NCBI GenBank assembly: GCA_020632655.1
Contig: JACKFD010000014.1
Location: 87,228 to 151,227, forward strand
Reading direction: 5' to 3'
Source of the DNA: Spirochaetaceae bacterium
Lineage (GTDB): Bacteria > Myxococcota_A > UBA9160 > UBA4427
DNA length: 64,000 bases
The position numbers and the translations under genes were made by a program. Shown piece by piece: positions 25,710-35,359 of the stretch; the stretch's first letter is position 1, and each line of letters opens with the position of its first letter. Under the pieces are notes generated by a model, which was given only the letters and a program-made list of their open reading frames with translations, did not search any database and was not told the origin of the DNA.

Positions 25710-28700
25710 ATGTGGCTCTCCGATACCTCCGTAAGGCGCCCCGTCCTCGCGACCGTCCTCTCCCTGCTCCTGATCGCCTTCGGCGTGCTCTCCTTCCAGA
25801 ACCTCCCGCTACGGGAGCTGCCCGACGTCGACCCGCCGATCGTGTCGGTCCAGACGACCTACATCGGCGCCTCGGCCTCGGTCGTCGAGAACCGCGTGAC
25901 GAAGCCGATCGAGGAGCGCCTCGCGGGCATCGAGGGCATCCGCAAGATCGTCTCCGAGAGCAGCGAAGGCGTCTCCCAGATCACGGTCGAGTTCGAGCTC
26001 TCCCGCGACATCGACAACGCCGCCAACGACGTACGCGACCGGGTCTCGATGTCGCGCGACGACATCCCGGACGAGGCCGACGCGCCCGAGATCTACAAGG
26101 CCCAGTCCGACGCGAGTCCGATCATGTGGCTCAACCTGAGCAGTCCCGACCTCGACCAGCTCGAGCTGACGGACTACGCCGACCGTCGGCTCGTCGACCG
26201 CTTCTCGGTCGTCGACGGGGTGGCGCGGGTCGTGCTCTCGGGCGCGAAGCACTACTCGATGCGCATCTGGCTGGATCGCATCGCCCTCGCGGCCCGCGAG
26301 CTGACGGTCGCGGACGTCGAGACCGCCCTGCGCCAGCAGAACGTCGAGCTACCGGCCGGACGGATCGAGTCGATCGAACGCGACCTGACCGTGCGCGTCG
26401 ATCGCGGCTACTCGAGCGCCGAGGACTTCCGCGCGCTCGTCGTCAAGCGCGGTGACGAGGGACAGCTGGTCCGGCTGGGGGACGTCGCGCGCGTCGAAGT
26501 CGGCCCCCTCGAGTCCTCCGGCGGCTTCCGCGGGAACGGCCATCCACGCCTCGGCATCGGCATCGTCAAGCAGTCCACCGCCAACACCGTCAGCGTCGCG
26601 AACGGCGTGATCGAGGAGGTCGGTCGCGTCCAGTCGAGTCTGCCGCCGCACATGCTGCTCGAGACCGGTTGGAACAGCGCGGACTACGTCCAGGCCTCGG
26701 TCGACGAGGTCTACCGCACGCTCGGCATCGCGATGGTCCTGGTCGTCTTCGTGATCTACCTCTTCCTCGGGACGAAGCGGGCGGCGCTGATCCCGGCGGT
26801 GACCGTGCCGATCTGCCTGATCGCGACGTTCACGGGGCTCTGGGCCTTCGGCCTCTCGATCAACCTGCTGACGCTGCTCGCCCTGATCCTCTCGATCGGG
26901 CTCGTGGTCGACGACTCGATCGTCGTGCTCGAGAACGTGCAGCGACGCATCGAGCTCGGTGAGCCACCGCTGATCGCGGCCTACCGCGGTACGCGCGAGG
27001 TCGGCTTCGCCGTGATCGCGACGACGCTCGTCGTGATCGCGGTCTTCGTCCCGATCGCGTTCCTGGAAGGCACGACGGGGCGGATCTTCCGGGAGCTCGC
27101 CGTGACCGTCTCCGTGTCGGTCGCGGTCTCGAGCCTCGTAGCACTCACGCTCTCGGCGATGCTCTGCTCGAAGATCCTGGCCCGCTCCCAGCCCGACGCG
27201 GGGCTCGCTCGATTCGCGAGCCGCGTCGTCGCGTCCTCGCAGGAGGCCTACGGGCGCGTGCTCGAGGCGGCGCTGCGCCGGCGCGGCGTGATCGTCGCGA
27301 TCGTGGTCGCGACGGTCGCCCTCGCGGGCTGGCTCGTCGGACTGGTGCCGCGGGAGCTCGAGCCCAAGGAGGATCGCGGCGCCTTCATGATCTTCATGCA
27401 GGCGCCCGAAGGCGCGAGCTTCGAGTACACCGACGCGCACATGAAGATGCTCGAGGAGCAGGTGCTCTTTCCGCTCGTCGACGAGGGGGCGATCGAGTTC
27501 GTGCTCACGCGCGTGCCCTTCGGCTACACGACGGACACGTCGATGAACACGGGGATGGTCATCACGGTGATGGCGCCGTGGGGCGAGCGCGACGTCACGG
27601 TCGACGAGGTGATGGGTCGGGTCGCCGCGGAGGCGAGCGCGATCCCGGGCGTGATCGCGTTCCCGATCTCGCCGAGCACCCTGGGTCGCAGCACCTCGAG
27701 CCGGCCCGTGCAGCTCGTGGTCGGTGGATCGCGACACGAAGAGGTCGGCGCCTGGCAGGAGCAGGTGATCGCCGAGGCGTCCGAGCGGGTGCCGAGCGTG
27801 CGCGGGCTGCTCGGCAGCTACCGCCCGACCCAGCCGCAGCTGCGCGTCGAGGTCGATCGCGATCGGGCGGCGGATCTCGGCGTCGCCGTCGCGGTCGTCG
27901 GCCGGACCCTCGAGACGATGCTCGGGTCCGCGCGGGTCACGACCTACGAGGATCGCGGCGAGGAGTACGAGGTCGTGCTGCAGGCGGAGGCGGCGCAGCG
28001 CGCCTCGCCCACCGATCTCACGAACCTCTACGTCCGTTCCGATCGGAGCGGCCTGCTCATCCCGCTCTCGAATCTCGTCCGCATCACCGAGCGCGCGGAC
28101 GCCGGCAAGCTGCGTCGATTCAACCGCCTGCCCGCGGCGACGATCGAGGCGAGCCTCGCGCCCGGGGTGAGCCTCGGCGACGGGCTCCACGACCTCGAGA
28201 CGATGGCGCGGCAGATCCTGCCCGAGGACGCCCACTTCGACTACGACGGGGACTCGCTCGAATTCGTGGAGTCGAGCAGCGCCGCCTACTTCACGTTCCT
28301 GCTCGCGCTGCTGATCGTGTTCCTCGTGCTCGCCGCGCAATTCGAGAGCTTCGTCCATCCGGCGGTCATCATGTTGACCGTGCCCCTCGCGGTGGCGGGC
28401 GCCCTGGCCGGCCTCCACCTCGCGACCCTCGGCGCACATGCGGGGCTCTGGCACACGACGGGCAGTCTGAACATCTACAGCCAGATCGGAATGACGATCC
28501 TGATCGGCCTGGCCGCGAAGAACGGCATCCTGCTCGTCGAGTTCACGAACCAGCTCCGGGCCCAGGGGATCGCCTTCGAGCGGGCGATCCGCGAGGCGGC
28601 CCGCGCGCGCCTGCGACCGATCCTGATGACCGGGATCTCGACCGCGCTCGGGGCGCTGCCCCTCGTGCTCGGCAGCGGCCCCGGGTCCGGCGGGCGGCGC

Positions 28701-28886
28701 GCGATCGGTATCGTCGTCTTCGCCGGCGTGCTGTCCGCGACCTTCCTCACCCTCTTCGTCGTGCCGGTCGCCTACTCCTTCGTTGCGCGCAGGACGCATA
28801 CGCCGGGCGAGCTCGACCAGGCCCTCGACGAGCTCGATCGGAGCACGCCCGCGGTCGTCGGGCTGGGCGGAGAGCTCGAGGGCTGA
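25710..28886 (+). CDS. RND-family multidrug efflux transporter (AcrB type)
   Basis: 1058 residues, the usual length for hydrophobe/amphiphile efflux RND pumps. Twelve membrane helices in two halves, with two large periplasmic loops after helices 1 and 7 (N-terminus SVRRPVLATVLSLLLIAFGV). The proton-relay Asp pair Asp401-Asp402 is present in helix 4 (GLVVDDSIVVLENV) and Lys937 in helix 10 (GLAAKNGILLVEF). It should form a homotrimer driven by protons, coupled to the upstream adaptor. Substrates cannot be predicted; sequence style is closest to the MexF/MdtB-like broad group. Translation probably follows the adaptor as one transcript. Confidence 0.95.
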   Translation: MWLSDTSVRRPVLATVLSLLLIAFGVLSFQNLPLRELPDVDPPIVSVQTTYIGASASVVENRVTKPIEERLAGIEGIRKIVSESSEGVSQITVEFELSRDIDNAANDVRDRVSMSRDDIPDEADAPEIYKAQSDASPIMWLNLSSPDLDQLELTDYADRRLVDRFSVVDGVARVVLSGAKHYSMRIWLDRIALAARELTVADVETALRQQNVELPAGRIESIERDLTVRVDRGYSSAEDFRALVVKRGDEGQLVRLGDVARVEVGPLESSGGFRGNGHPRLGIGIVKQSTANTVSVANGVIEEVGRVQSSLPPHMLLETGWNSADYVQASVDEVYRTLGIAMVLVVFVIYLFLGTKRAALIPAVTVPICLIATFTGLWAFGLSINLLTLLALILSIGLVVDDSIVVLENVQRRIELGEPPLIAAYRGTREVGFAVIATTLVVIAVFVPIAFLEGTTGRIFRELAVTVSVSVAVSSLVALTLSAMLCSKILARSQPDAGLARFASRVVASSQEAYGRVLEAALRRRGVIVAIVVATVALAGWLVGLVPRELEPKEDRGAFMIFMQAPEGASFEYTDAHMKMLEEQVLFPLVDEGAIEFVLTRVPFGYTTDTSMNTGMVITVMAPWGERDVTVDEVMGRVAAEASAIPGVIAFPISPSTLGRSTSSRPVQLVVGGSRHEEVGAWQEQVIAEASERVPSVRGLLGSYRPTQPQLRVEVDRDRAADLGVAVAVVGRTLETMLGSARVTTYEDRGEEYEVVLQAEAAQRASPTDLTNLYVRSDRSGLLIPLSNLVRITERADAGKLRRFNRLPAATIEASLAPGVSLGDGLHDLETMARQILPEDAHFDYDGDSLEFVESSSAAYFTFLLALLIVFLVLAAQFESFVHPAVIMLTVPLAVAGALAGLHLATLGAHAGLWHTTGSLNIYSQIGMTILIGLAAKNGILLVEFTNQLRAQGIAFERAIREAARARLRPILMTGISTALGALPLVLGSGPGSGGRRAIGIVVFAGVLSATFLTLFVVPVAYSFVARRTHTPGELDQALDELDRSTPAVVGLGGELEG

Positions 28887-29057
28887 GGCCGAGAGGCGAT
28901 CCTTCGCGCTCGACCGGCATATGCGATGGGCCGGCAGTCGCGATGCATCCCCGGCGCTCCGCCGTCTTCCTTCATCGGACGGCGTTCCGGGACTCAGTGC
29001 AGGGCCTCGACCCGTCGATATGGGCGATCGTACCGTTCCCCTCAATCCGGAGTCGGT

Positions 29058-31679
29058 TTGCCCCCGCTCGCTTCGCTCGTCGCGGACTGGTCCGTCGTCG
29101 GCCAGCTGCCCGCCTCCGCGTCCGTCCTCGCGGTGGCGCTGGCGCTCGTGCTGTTGGCCCACCTGCGCCAGGCCCGCGCCTTGCGACGCGTGCGATCGAT
29201 CCTGCGCGCTTCCGCCGCTGCGCATGCGGCCTCGGGACAGGGCAGCCTGCTCGTCGATCGCAAGGGCGTCGTGCTCGCGGAGATCGGTCCCGTCCGCGCG
29301 CTGCTCGACTCGGCGACGGACCCGAAACAACCGCTCGCCTTGCCGGGCCCGATCCGGGGACTGCTCGCCGACGAGACCGAGCAGAGACGCGTCCTCAAGA
29401 CGACGTCGGGGCGCCTGCTCGAGCTCTCGATCGCCGCCGAGCAGGGCCGGCAGGACAAGGAAGGCCTGCGCGGCATCGTCGTGCGGGACGTGACCGAGCA
29501 GCGCAAGGGCGAGCGCCACCTCGTCAAGCTCGCGCACTACGACAGCCTCACGGGCCTCGGCAACCGACGCCTCTTCCTCACCCAGCTCGAGGCGGCCCTC
29601 GCTGCCTCCGTCGAGAGCGGCGTCCGGACGGCGCTCTTCTACATCGATCTGGATCGCTTCAAGGAGGTCAACGACAGCCTGGGCCACGGCGCGGGCGATC
29701 GGCTCCTCAAGACCCTCGCCACGCGCTTCCGGAAGCGCTTCGGGGCCGGAGCGAACGGGGCGTCGCGCGGGACGGTCGGCATCTATCGCCTCGCCGGCGA
29801 CGAGTTCGCGATCGTGACGCAATTCGAAGGCGACGTCGCCGAGATCGAGTCCCGTGCACGGGACCTGATCACGCTGATGGCCGAGCCCGTCACGATCGGC
29901 CAGCGCACCATCGACTCCTCCGGCAGCGTCGGTATCGCCCTGCATCCCGAGCACGCCTCGGACGTCGAGGATCTGGTCAAGCACGCGGACGCCGCGCTCT
30001 ACGTGGCCAAGGAGGCCGGCCGGGATCGCTTCGTGATCTACGACCCCGAGATCACGCGTGAAGCCGACCGCTCGCGCAAGGTCGAGGAAGAGCTGCGCCA
30101 CGCGATCGAGCGGGGCGAGCTCGCGCTCCACTACCAGCCGAAGGTGGAGGTCGAGGGGGAGACGGTCGTCGGCTTCGAGGCCTTGCTGCGCTGGTACAAC
30201 CGGGATCTCGGATACGTCGGGCCGAGCGAGTTCATCCGGATCGCCGAGGAGCGCGGACTGATCACGGAGATCGGCTCCTGGTGCGTGCGGGAGGCGTGCC
30301 GCCAGATCCGCGTGTGGCTGGACGCGGGCTTCGACGTCGTGCCGGTCTCCGTGAACGTGTCGAGCGCCCAGTTCCGCGAGTCCGAGGTCGAGCGGGTGGT
30401 GGGAGATGCGCTCGTCGAGTTCGACGTGCATCCGTCGATGCTCGAGGTCGAGCTGACCGAGAGCCTGCTGCTCGCCGACGACGATCGGACGGGACACGCG
30501 CTCCGGGAGCTGCGGGCGATCGGCGTGCGGATCGCCCTCGACGACTTCGGCACGGGCTACTCGGCGCTCACGTACCTCAACCGCTTCCCGCTCGACGTCG
30601 TCAAGATGGACCGCGGCTTCCTTCGCGACATCGAGGACAGCCCGGCCGCGGCGGGCATTGCACGCGCGGTCGTCTCGCTCTCGCACTCGCTCGGATTCGA
30701 GGTCGTCGCCGAGGGCGTCGACTCGCCGGTCCAGGCGGATCTGCTGCGCAAGATGGGCTGCGACCTGATCCAGGGCTTCCTCTTCTCTCCGGCGATTCCG
30801 GTCGAGGAGGCGACCCGCTTCCTCGCGGCCGAGGGCTTCCCGCGCCCGCGCATCGAGCGCATCGTCGAAGGCAGCGCTGCGAGCGCGGGCGGTGCCGGCG
30901 TGCAGAGTCCGGCGGCGTCGGCTTCGCACGCCGGGCGGGGCGCGCGGCCCGATGCGAAGGCGCCGGCGCGGATCCTCGTGATCGACGACGAGTGGTCTTC
31001 GCTCGGCTCGGACGCCCTGCGCCTGATGCGCCTCGAAGCCGACGTGCATCTCGTGACCGGACTCGACGAGGCGAGACTCTTCGTCCAGCAGGAAGAGCCG
31101 ATCCTCGATCTCCTGATCTCGTCGCCTTCGATCGACCTCGCGGCCGTCGGAGAGGTCCTCGAGCAGGTGCGCAAGCTCGCACGGGACCACGTGCCGCGCT
31201 GGCTCGTGATCGGGGATCCACCGGATGCGGAGCGTCGCGAGGCCGTCCGGACGGCGGGCGTCGACTGGGTCCTGTGGGCACCCTACGCGGATCCGGAGCT
31301 GCGATTCTTCGTTGCGGCGGCGCGGACGAATCGCAGCTGGAAGGTCAACCGTCAGACCGTGCGCGTGCCGGTCGATGCGATCGCCTGGATCCGGGCCGGG
31401 GGCCAGCGTGCGACTGGCGTCGTGACGAGCCTCTCGCGACGCGGCGCCTTCATCGAGACCGAGGACGAGTTCGAGAGCGGTCAGCCGATCCGTCTCGAGT
31501 TCAAGGTCGAGTCCCGGCGCATCTCGGTCTTCGCGAACGTGACCGGCATCCGACGTCCGGCCGACGGGGACGACGACCAGGCGGCCGGCATCAACGTGAT
31601 CTTCTACGAGGTCGACGAGCGGAGCGATGGGCTGATCGCCGAGGCGATCGAGCGGATCTGGATGCGCTTCCTGCCCTGA
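29058..31679 (+). CDS. GGDEF-EAL protein with C-terminal receiver-like and PilZ domains
   Basis: 873 residues from a TTG preceded by CCGGAG; an upstream TTG or GTG would add a non-conserved tail. Order: one membrane helix (about 18-38), a PAS-like segment (about 60-140), GGDEF (about 155-325; the motif is AGDEF, and no RxxD inhibitory site precedes it), EAL (about 335-590) with EALLRW, NVSSAQF, ELTES, DDFGTGYS, KMDRGF and QGFLFSP all intact, a receiver-like domain (about 637-740) and PilZ (about 761-835) with RQTVR and SLSRRGAFIE. The EAL half looks able to hydrolyse cyclic di-GMP; the GGDEF half may be active or GTP-sensing. The PilZ end could bind the product ligand as feedback. It probably feeds the pool read by the riboswitch at 6158. 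Confidence 0.92.
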   Translation: MPPLASLVADWSVVGQLPASASVLAVALALVLLAHLRQARALRRVRSILRASAAAHAASGQGSLLVDRKGVVLAEIGPVRALLDSATDPKQPLALPGPIRGLLADETEQRRVLKTTSGRLLELSIAAEQGRQDKEGLRGIVVRDVTEQRKGERHLVKLAHYDSLTGLGNRRLFLTQLEAALAASVESGVRTALFYIDLDRFKEVNDSLGHGAGDRLLKTLATRFRKRFGAGANGASRGTVGIYRLAGDEFAIVTQFEGDVAEIESRARDLITLMAEPVTIGQRTIDSSGSVGIALHPEHASDVEDLVKHADAALYVAKEAGRDRFVIYDPEITREADRSRKVEEELRHAIERGELALHYQPKVEVEGETVVGFEALLRWYNRDLGYVGPSEFIRIAEERGLITEIGSWCVREACRQIRVWLDAGFDVVPVSVNVSSAQFRESEVERVVGDALVEFDVHPSMLEVELTESLLLADDDRTGHALRELRAIGVRIALDDFGTGYSALTYLNRFPLDVVKMDRGFLRDIEDSPAAAGIARAVVSLSHSLGFEVVAEGVDSPVQADLLRKMGCDLIQGFLFSPAIPVEEATRFLAAEGFPRPRIERIVEGSAASAGGAGVQSPAASASHAGRGARPDAKAPARILVIDDEWSSLGSDALRLMRLEADVHLVTGLDEARLFVQQEEPILDLLISSPSIDLAAVGEVLEQVRKLARDHVPRWLVIGDPPDAERREAVRTAGVDWVLWAPYADPELRFFVAAARTNRSWKVNRQTVRVPVDAIAWIRAGGQRATGVVTSLSRRGAFIETEDEFESGQPIRLEFKVESRRISVFANVTGIRRPADGDDDQAAGINVIFYEVDERSDGLIAEAIERIWMRFLP

Positions 31680-31856
31680 TCCCGCGCTCCCGATCCCGCG
31701 TCGATCCGCCGTGGGGCGACACGCCGGGGGTTCTCCTCGGTGGCGGGCTCGGGCGTCGTCCGGAGGCCCCCGTTCCCGGCTCAAGTTCGGACGCGGCGCT
31801 TCGATCCGGGGGAGTCCCCCCTGGTCCACGCGGCCTGATCGGGAGGCTTCGCGGTC

Positions 31857-33791
31857 GTGCGGATCCGAACCAAGCTCACCACCGGTCTATCGGCGATGAC
31901 CGTTCTCGTCGTGATCTGCGGTGTGAGCGGCTACCTCGCCGTGGGCTCCCTCGGCCGATCCCTGGCCTGGGTCTCGGGTCCGGCGCATCGTGCGCTCGCG
32001 GGCCTCGGCGCCGCACTCGTCGCGGTCGAGGGGGAGATGCTCGCGGTGCAGCGGGTGCTCGACGGGGAGACGTCGACGGCGCGCGCGTCGGTCGAGGCGG
32101 CCGAGGTCGAGCTCGCCCGGGCCCTGGACGCCGTGGGGTCGTCGGGCGTGATCGAGAGCGGACGTCTCGAGGCGCTGCGCTTCGAGCGGGTGGCCTACCT
32201 CGACGCGCTCGGACGCCTGCTCGCGGCTCACGACGAGTTCGTGACGGCGCGAGACGCCTTCGTCGTCGAGGCGGCCCGCTTCGTCGAGCTCGGCGAGGTG
32301 CTCGAGGAGGTCGGCGACGGCGCTGTCGAGGAGCTCGCCCGGCATCCCGATCGGGCCTACAGCTGGAAGGGTGGCCTGCGTGCGCGATGGGAGGCCGCGG
32401 ATGGCGGCATGGAGAGCAACATCGGTCTGCTCACCTCCCTCCATCACATGCAGCGACTCCAGGCGGGCGATCCGCCGGAGGAGGTGCTGCCCGAGATCGA
32501 GCAGGCCTTCGCCTTCCTCGAGCGGGCGATGGACGGGATGCTCGGGACGGGGACCTTCGATGTCCCCCTGCGCTCGGGGCCGGAGAGCATGGCAGAGGCC
32601 TACCGCGCCGCTTCGGATCGCTACCGAAGCGCCTTCGATCGGTACGTCGCGACGACGCTCGCATTGCGCGCCGTCGACGCGAGCTACCGCGAGCAGACGA
32701 CGTCGTTCCGCGACGCGGTCCATGAGCTCGTCTCCGTCGGCGAGGCGAAGGTGAACACCGAGATCGCGGCGATCTCGCGGGTCGCGTGGATGGCCCGGTC
32801 GGGCATCTTCGCCTCGGTCTTCGGCAGCCTCTTCGCCGCCGTCGTCACGGGTCTCGTGATGCTGCGGACGACGGTGAAGCCGATCGCGGAGCTGGATCTG
32901 GCGCTCCACGAGATCGCGGAGGGAGAGGGCGATCTCACGGCCCGGCTCGACGAGTCGAGTCGGGACGAGCTCGGGAACGTGGCCCGATGGTTCAATCGCT
33001 TCGTCGAGAAGCTCGAGTCGATCTTCGTCGAGGTGATCCGCAGCGCCCGCATGCTCGAGAAGCAGGTGGACGCCGTCTCGGCGGCGAGCCACGTCCTCGC
33101 GCAGAGCTCCGCGAAGCAGGCGGCCAGCGTGCAGGAGATCTCGACGGCGGCGGAGGAGATCGCGCGCATGTCGGAATCGACGGCGGCGATCACGGTCGAG
33201 GCCAGCGGGATCGCCGTCGCCGGAAGCGAGGCCGCGAGCCGCGGCCGGAGCGAGATGGGCGAGATGGCCATCGCGATGCGGGCGATCGAGGAGTCCTCGA
33301 CGAACATCTCGCAGATCCTCGACGTGATCGAGGGGATCGCCGTCCAGACGAACCTGCTCGCGCTCAACGCCGCGGTCGAGGCCGCCCGGGCGGGGGAGGT
33401 CGGCAAGGGCTTCGCCGTCGTCGCGGAGGAGGTCCGGACGCTCGCGCTGCGAAGCTCGGAGGCGGCGCGCGAGACCTCCGAGCGGGTCGAGGAGGCGAGG
33501 CGGGCCGTGTCGGCGGGCGTGCGCGTCACGTCGAACGTGAGCCTCGCCCTCGACTCGATCGTCGACTCCGCCTCGAAGATCGAGTCCCTGCTCGAGGTGG
33601 CGTCGAGCTCCGTCTGCGAGCAGTCGAGCGCCGCTGCGAACATCACGCGGACGATCCTCGAGGTGGATCGCCGGACCGCGGATACGGCCGCGAGCGCCGA
33701 GCAGCTGGCTCACGACGCCGAGGTCGCCTCGCGGGCGCTCCATCAGGTCGTCGGCGCGACGCGCCGGTTCCGGCTCGGATCCGGAGCATGA
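31857..33791 (+). CDS. Methyl-accepting chemotaxis protein
   Basis: 644 residues from a GTG start. Membrane helix 1 at about 8-30, a long helical periplasmic sensor domain (about 31-310), helix 2 at about 312-338, HAMP (about 339-395) and a cytoplasmic coiled coil with the signalling tip near 493-520 (IAVQTNLLALNAAVEAARAG then GKGFAVVAEEVR). This is the CheA/CheW-contact hairpin of all chemoreceptors. No C-terminal CheR pentapeptide is seen. No che genes are adjacent, so it is an orphan receptor. The 38-bp tandem repeat at 33768 covers its last codons and stop. Ligand unknown. Confidence 0.94.
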   Translation: MRIRTKLTTGLSAMTVLVVICGVSGYLAVGSLGRSLAWVSGPAHRALAGLGAALVAVEGEMLAVQRVLDGETSTARASVEAAEVELARALDAVGSSGVIESGRLEALRFERVAYLDALGRLLAAHDEFVTARDAFVVEAARFVELGEVLEEVGDGAVEELARHPDRAYSWKGGLRARWEAADGGMESNIGLLTSLHHMQRLQAGDPPEEVLPEIEQAFAFLERAMDGMLGTGTFDVPLRSGPESMAEAYRAASDRYRSAFDRYVATTLALRAVDASYREQTTSFRDAVHELVSVGEAKVNTEIAAISRVAWMARSGIFASVFGSLFAAVVTGLVMLRTTVKPIAELDLALHEIAEGEGDLTARLDESSRDELGNVARWFNRFVEKLESIFVEVIRSARMLEKQVDAVSAASHVLAQSSAKQAASVQEISTAAEEIARMSESTAAITVEASGIAVAGSEAASRGRSEMGEMAIAMRAIEESSTNISQILDVIEGIAVQTNLLALNAAVEAARAGEVGKGFAVVAEEVRTLALRSSEAARETSERVEEARRAVSAGVRVTSNVSLALDSIVDSASKIESLLEVASSSVCEQSSAAANITRTILEVDRRTADTAASAEQLAHDAEVASRALHQVVGATRRFRLGSGA

Positions 33792-33843
33792 AGCGGCTCC
33801 TCCGATTCCGGCTCCGATCTGGAGCATGAAGCGGCTCCTCCGA
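33768..33843. repeat. Two tandem 38-bp units across the 3' end of the chemoreceptor gene
   Basis: Units at 33768-33805 and 33806-33843 differ at two positions (10 and 15 of the unit), and the first bases of a third unit follow. The first unit contains the stop codon (33789-33791). Each unit includes GGAGC-N8-GCTCC, so each can fold as a small hairpin, possibly giving doubled transcript-end structures. It probably arose by slippage duplication. Confidence 0.85.
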
Positions 33844-33908
33844 TTCCGGACCGGCTCTGGCGGGTGGAGCGGACCCGTCGGCTCCGGAACGTGCGATGAT
33901 CGCGCGCG

Positions 33909-35306
33909 ATGGGGGGACGCCGAGGCGTGGAACGAGGCATCTCGCGTGCGGGGCGGAGCGGGCGCGAGGGGTCGGGCGTCGCCTCGCTCGTCGCGGTCGC
34001 GGGTCTGGTGCTGCTCGCCGCGGAGCCGCTCCGGGCCGATCCCGTGCATCGCGGCGCCGAGCGCAATCGCGACGCGCGCTCGAGTCCGGCGCGGAAGACG
34101 CGCCCGCCCGCCGACACCTCGGAGCCGGGCTCGATCTGGGACGTGCTCCGGAGGAGCGACCGCCTGACCGGCGGTTGGGGCGGTCTGCGGGATCGGCTCT
34201 CCGAGCGCGGTGTCGACGTCGAGTCGACCGTGATCGTCGACGCCTCGGTTCCGTCTCGGGGCGCCCTCCGCCAGAGGGAGGCCGTGCGAAGCCTCGTCGA
34301 CCTGAACGTCTCCCTCGACCTCGGGAAGCTGGCGGGCTGGTCCGGGGCGACGGTCTTCGCCGACGGCTACGGATACTGGGGGCGAAGCGGCTCGGGCGAC
34401 GTCGGCGACTTCCAGGTCTACTCGAACATCGACAACGACCTCGACCGCGTGCAGCTCGCCGAGCTGTGGATCCAGCAGGAGCTCTTCGGTGAACGCGTCC
34501 GGCTCAAGCTCGGGAAGCTCGACGCGAACAGCGAGTTCGCCTTCGTCGACGTGGCGGGCGAGTTCGTCAACTCGTCGGCCGGATTCAGCCCCACGATCTT
34601 TCCGCTGCCGACCTATCCCGAGCCCTCGACCGGCGCACTCGTCTTCCTCTATCCGACCTCCGGACTCTACGCCGGCATGGCGCTCTTCGACGGCACCGGC
34701 TCGACCGGCTTCACCACGGGCAACAGCGGCCCCCGCCGCTTCTTCGACGACGATCTCGAGAGTCACGCCTTCCTGATCGGGGAGGTCGGTCTGCGCTGGT
34801 CCGAGGGCGTCGCGCCGGGGCCGGGTCGGCTCGCCGCCGGTCCCTGGCATCACACCGGTCGCTTCGATCGCTTCGACGGGGGGCGCGACCACGGCACGAC
34901 GGGATTCTTCGTGCTCGCCGAGCAGCGCCTCCTGCGCTTCGCGAGGCCGAAGCCGGATCGGAGCGACGACGACCCGGGTCGTGGCCTCGACGTCTTCGCA
35001 CAATACGGATGGGCGGATGCCGACGTGAGTGCGGCCGCCCAGCACGCGAGCCTGGGCGTCGTGGCGGTCGGCCCCTTCGATGCGCGGTCCGACGACGCCC
35101 TCGGTGCGATGGTCAGCTGGGTCGACTTGAGCGACCGCACGGGCGCGGGCTTCGACTCCGACGAGACGGCCTTCGAGCTCTTCTACCGCTTCGCCCTGAC
35201 GGGTGCCGTCCAGCTCAAGCCCGATCTGCACGTCATCCACCGACCCGGCGGCGTGTCGGGCAAGGGCGTCGTGGTCGGCACCCTGCGCATCGAGGTCACA
35301 CTCTGA
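33909..35306 (+). CDS. Carbohydrate-selective porin, OprB family
   Basis: 465 residues with a signal peptide (hydrophobic VASLVAVAGLVLLAA, likely cut after LRAD or nearby). The mature start GLRDRLSERGVDVESTVIVDAS matches the opening of OprB-like porins, followed by repeated amphipathic strands with family-like stretches such as QVYSNIDNDLDRVQLAELWIQQ, a short LKLGKLDANSEFA motif, and the family C-terminal pattern of long strands ending in TLRIEVTL. OprB porins form 16-strand outer-membrane channels for sugars and other small solutes. The ATG at 33909 follows GATGGGGGG-type sequence and sits 117 bp after the chemoreceptor, with the tandem repeat between them. Solute unknown. Confidence 0.82.
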   Translation: MGGRRGVERGISRAGRSGREGSGVASLVAVAGLVLLAAEPLRADPVHRGAERNRDARSSPARKTRPPADTSEPGSIWDVLRRSDRLTGGWGGLRDRLSERGVDVESTVIVDASVPSRGALRQREAVRSLVDLNVSLDLGKLAGWSGATVFADGYGYWGRSGSGDVGDFQVYSNIDNDLDRVQLAELWIQQELFGERVRLKLGKLDANSEFAFVDVAGEFVNSSAGFSPTIFPLPTYPEPSTGALVFLYPTSGLYAGMALFDGTGSTGFTTGNSGPRRFFDDDLESHAFLIGEVGLRWSEGVAPGPGRLAAGPWHHTGRFDRFDGGRDHGTTGFFVLAEQRLLRFARPKPDRSDDDPGRGLDVFAQYGWADADVSAAAQHASLGVVAVGPFDARSDDALGAMVSWVDLSDRTGAGFDSDETAFELFYRFALTGAVQLKPDLHVIHRPGGVSGKGVVVGTLRIEVTL

Positions 35307-35359
35307 CGCGTCGCGAGCCGCCCGCGGTGATCGGCCCGAGGATCGCCTAAGATCGCGCC

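Noticed and set aside
31808..31820. GGGGGA-G-TCCCCC palindrome before the chemoreceptor
   Set aside because: Loop of one base cannot form a hairpin, and runs of G and C are expected by chance here; no further support.
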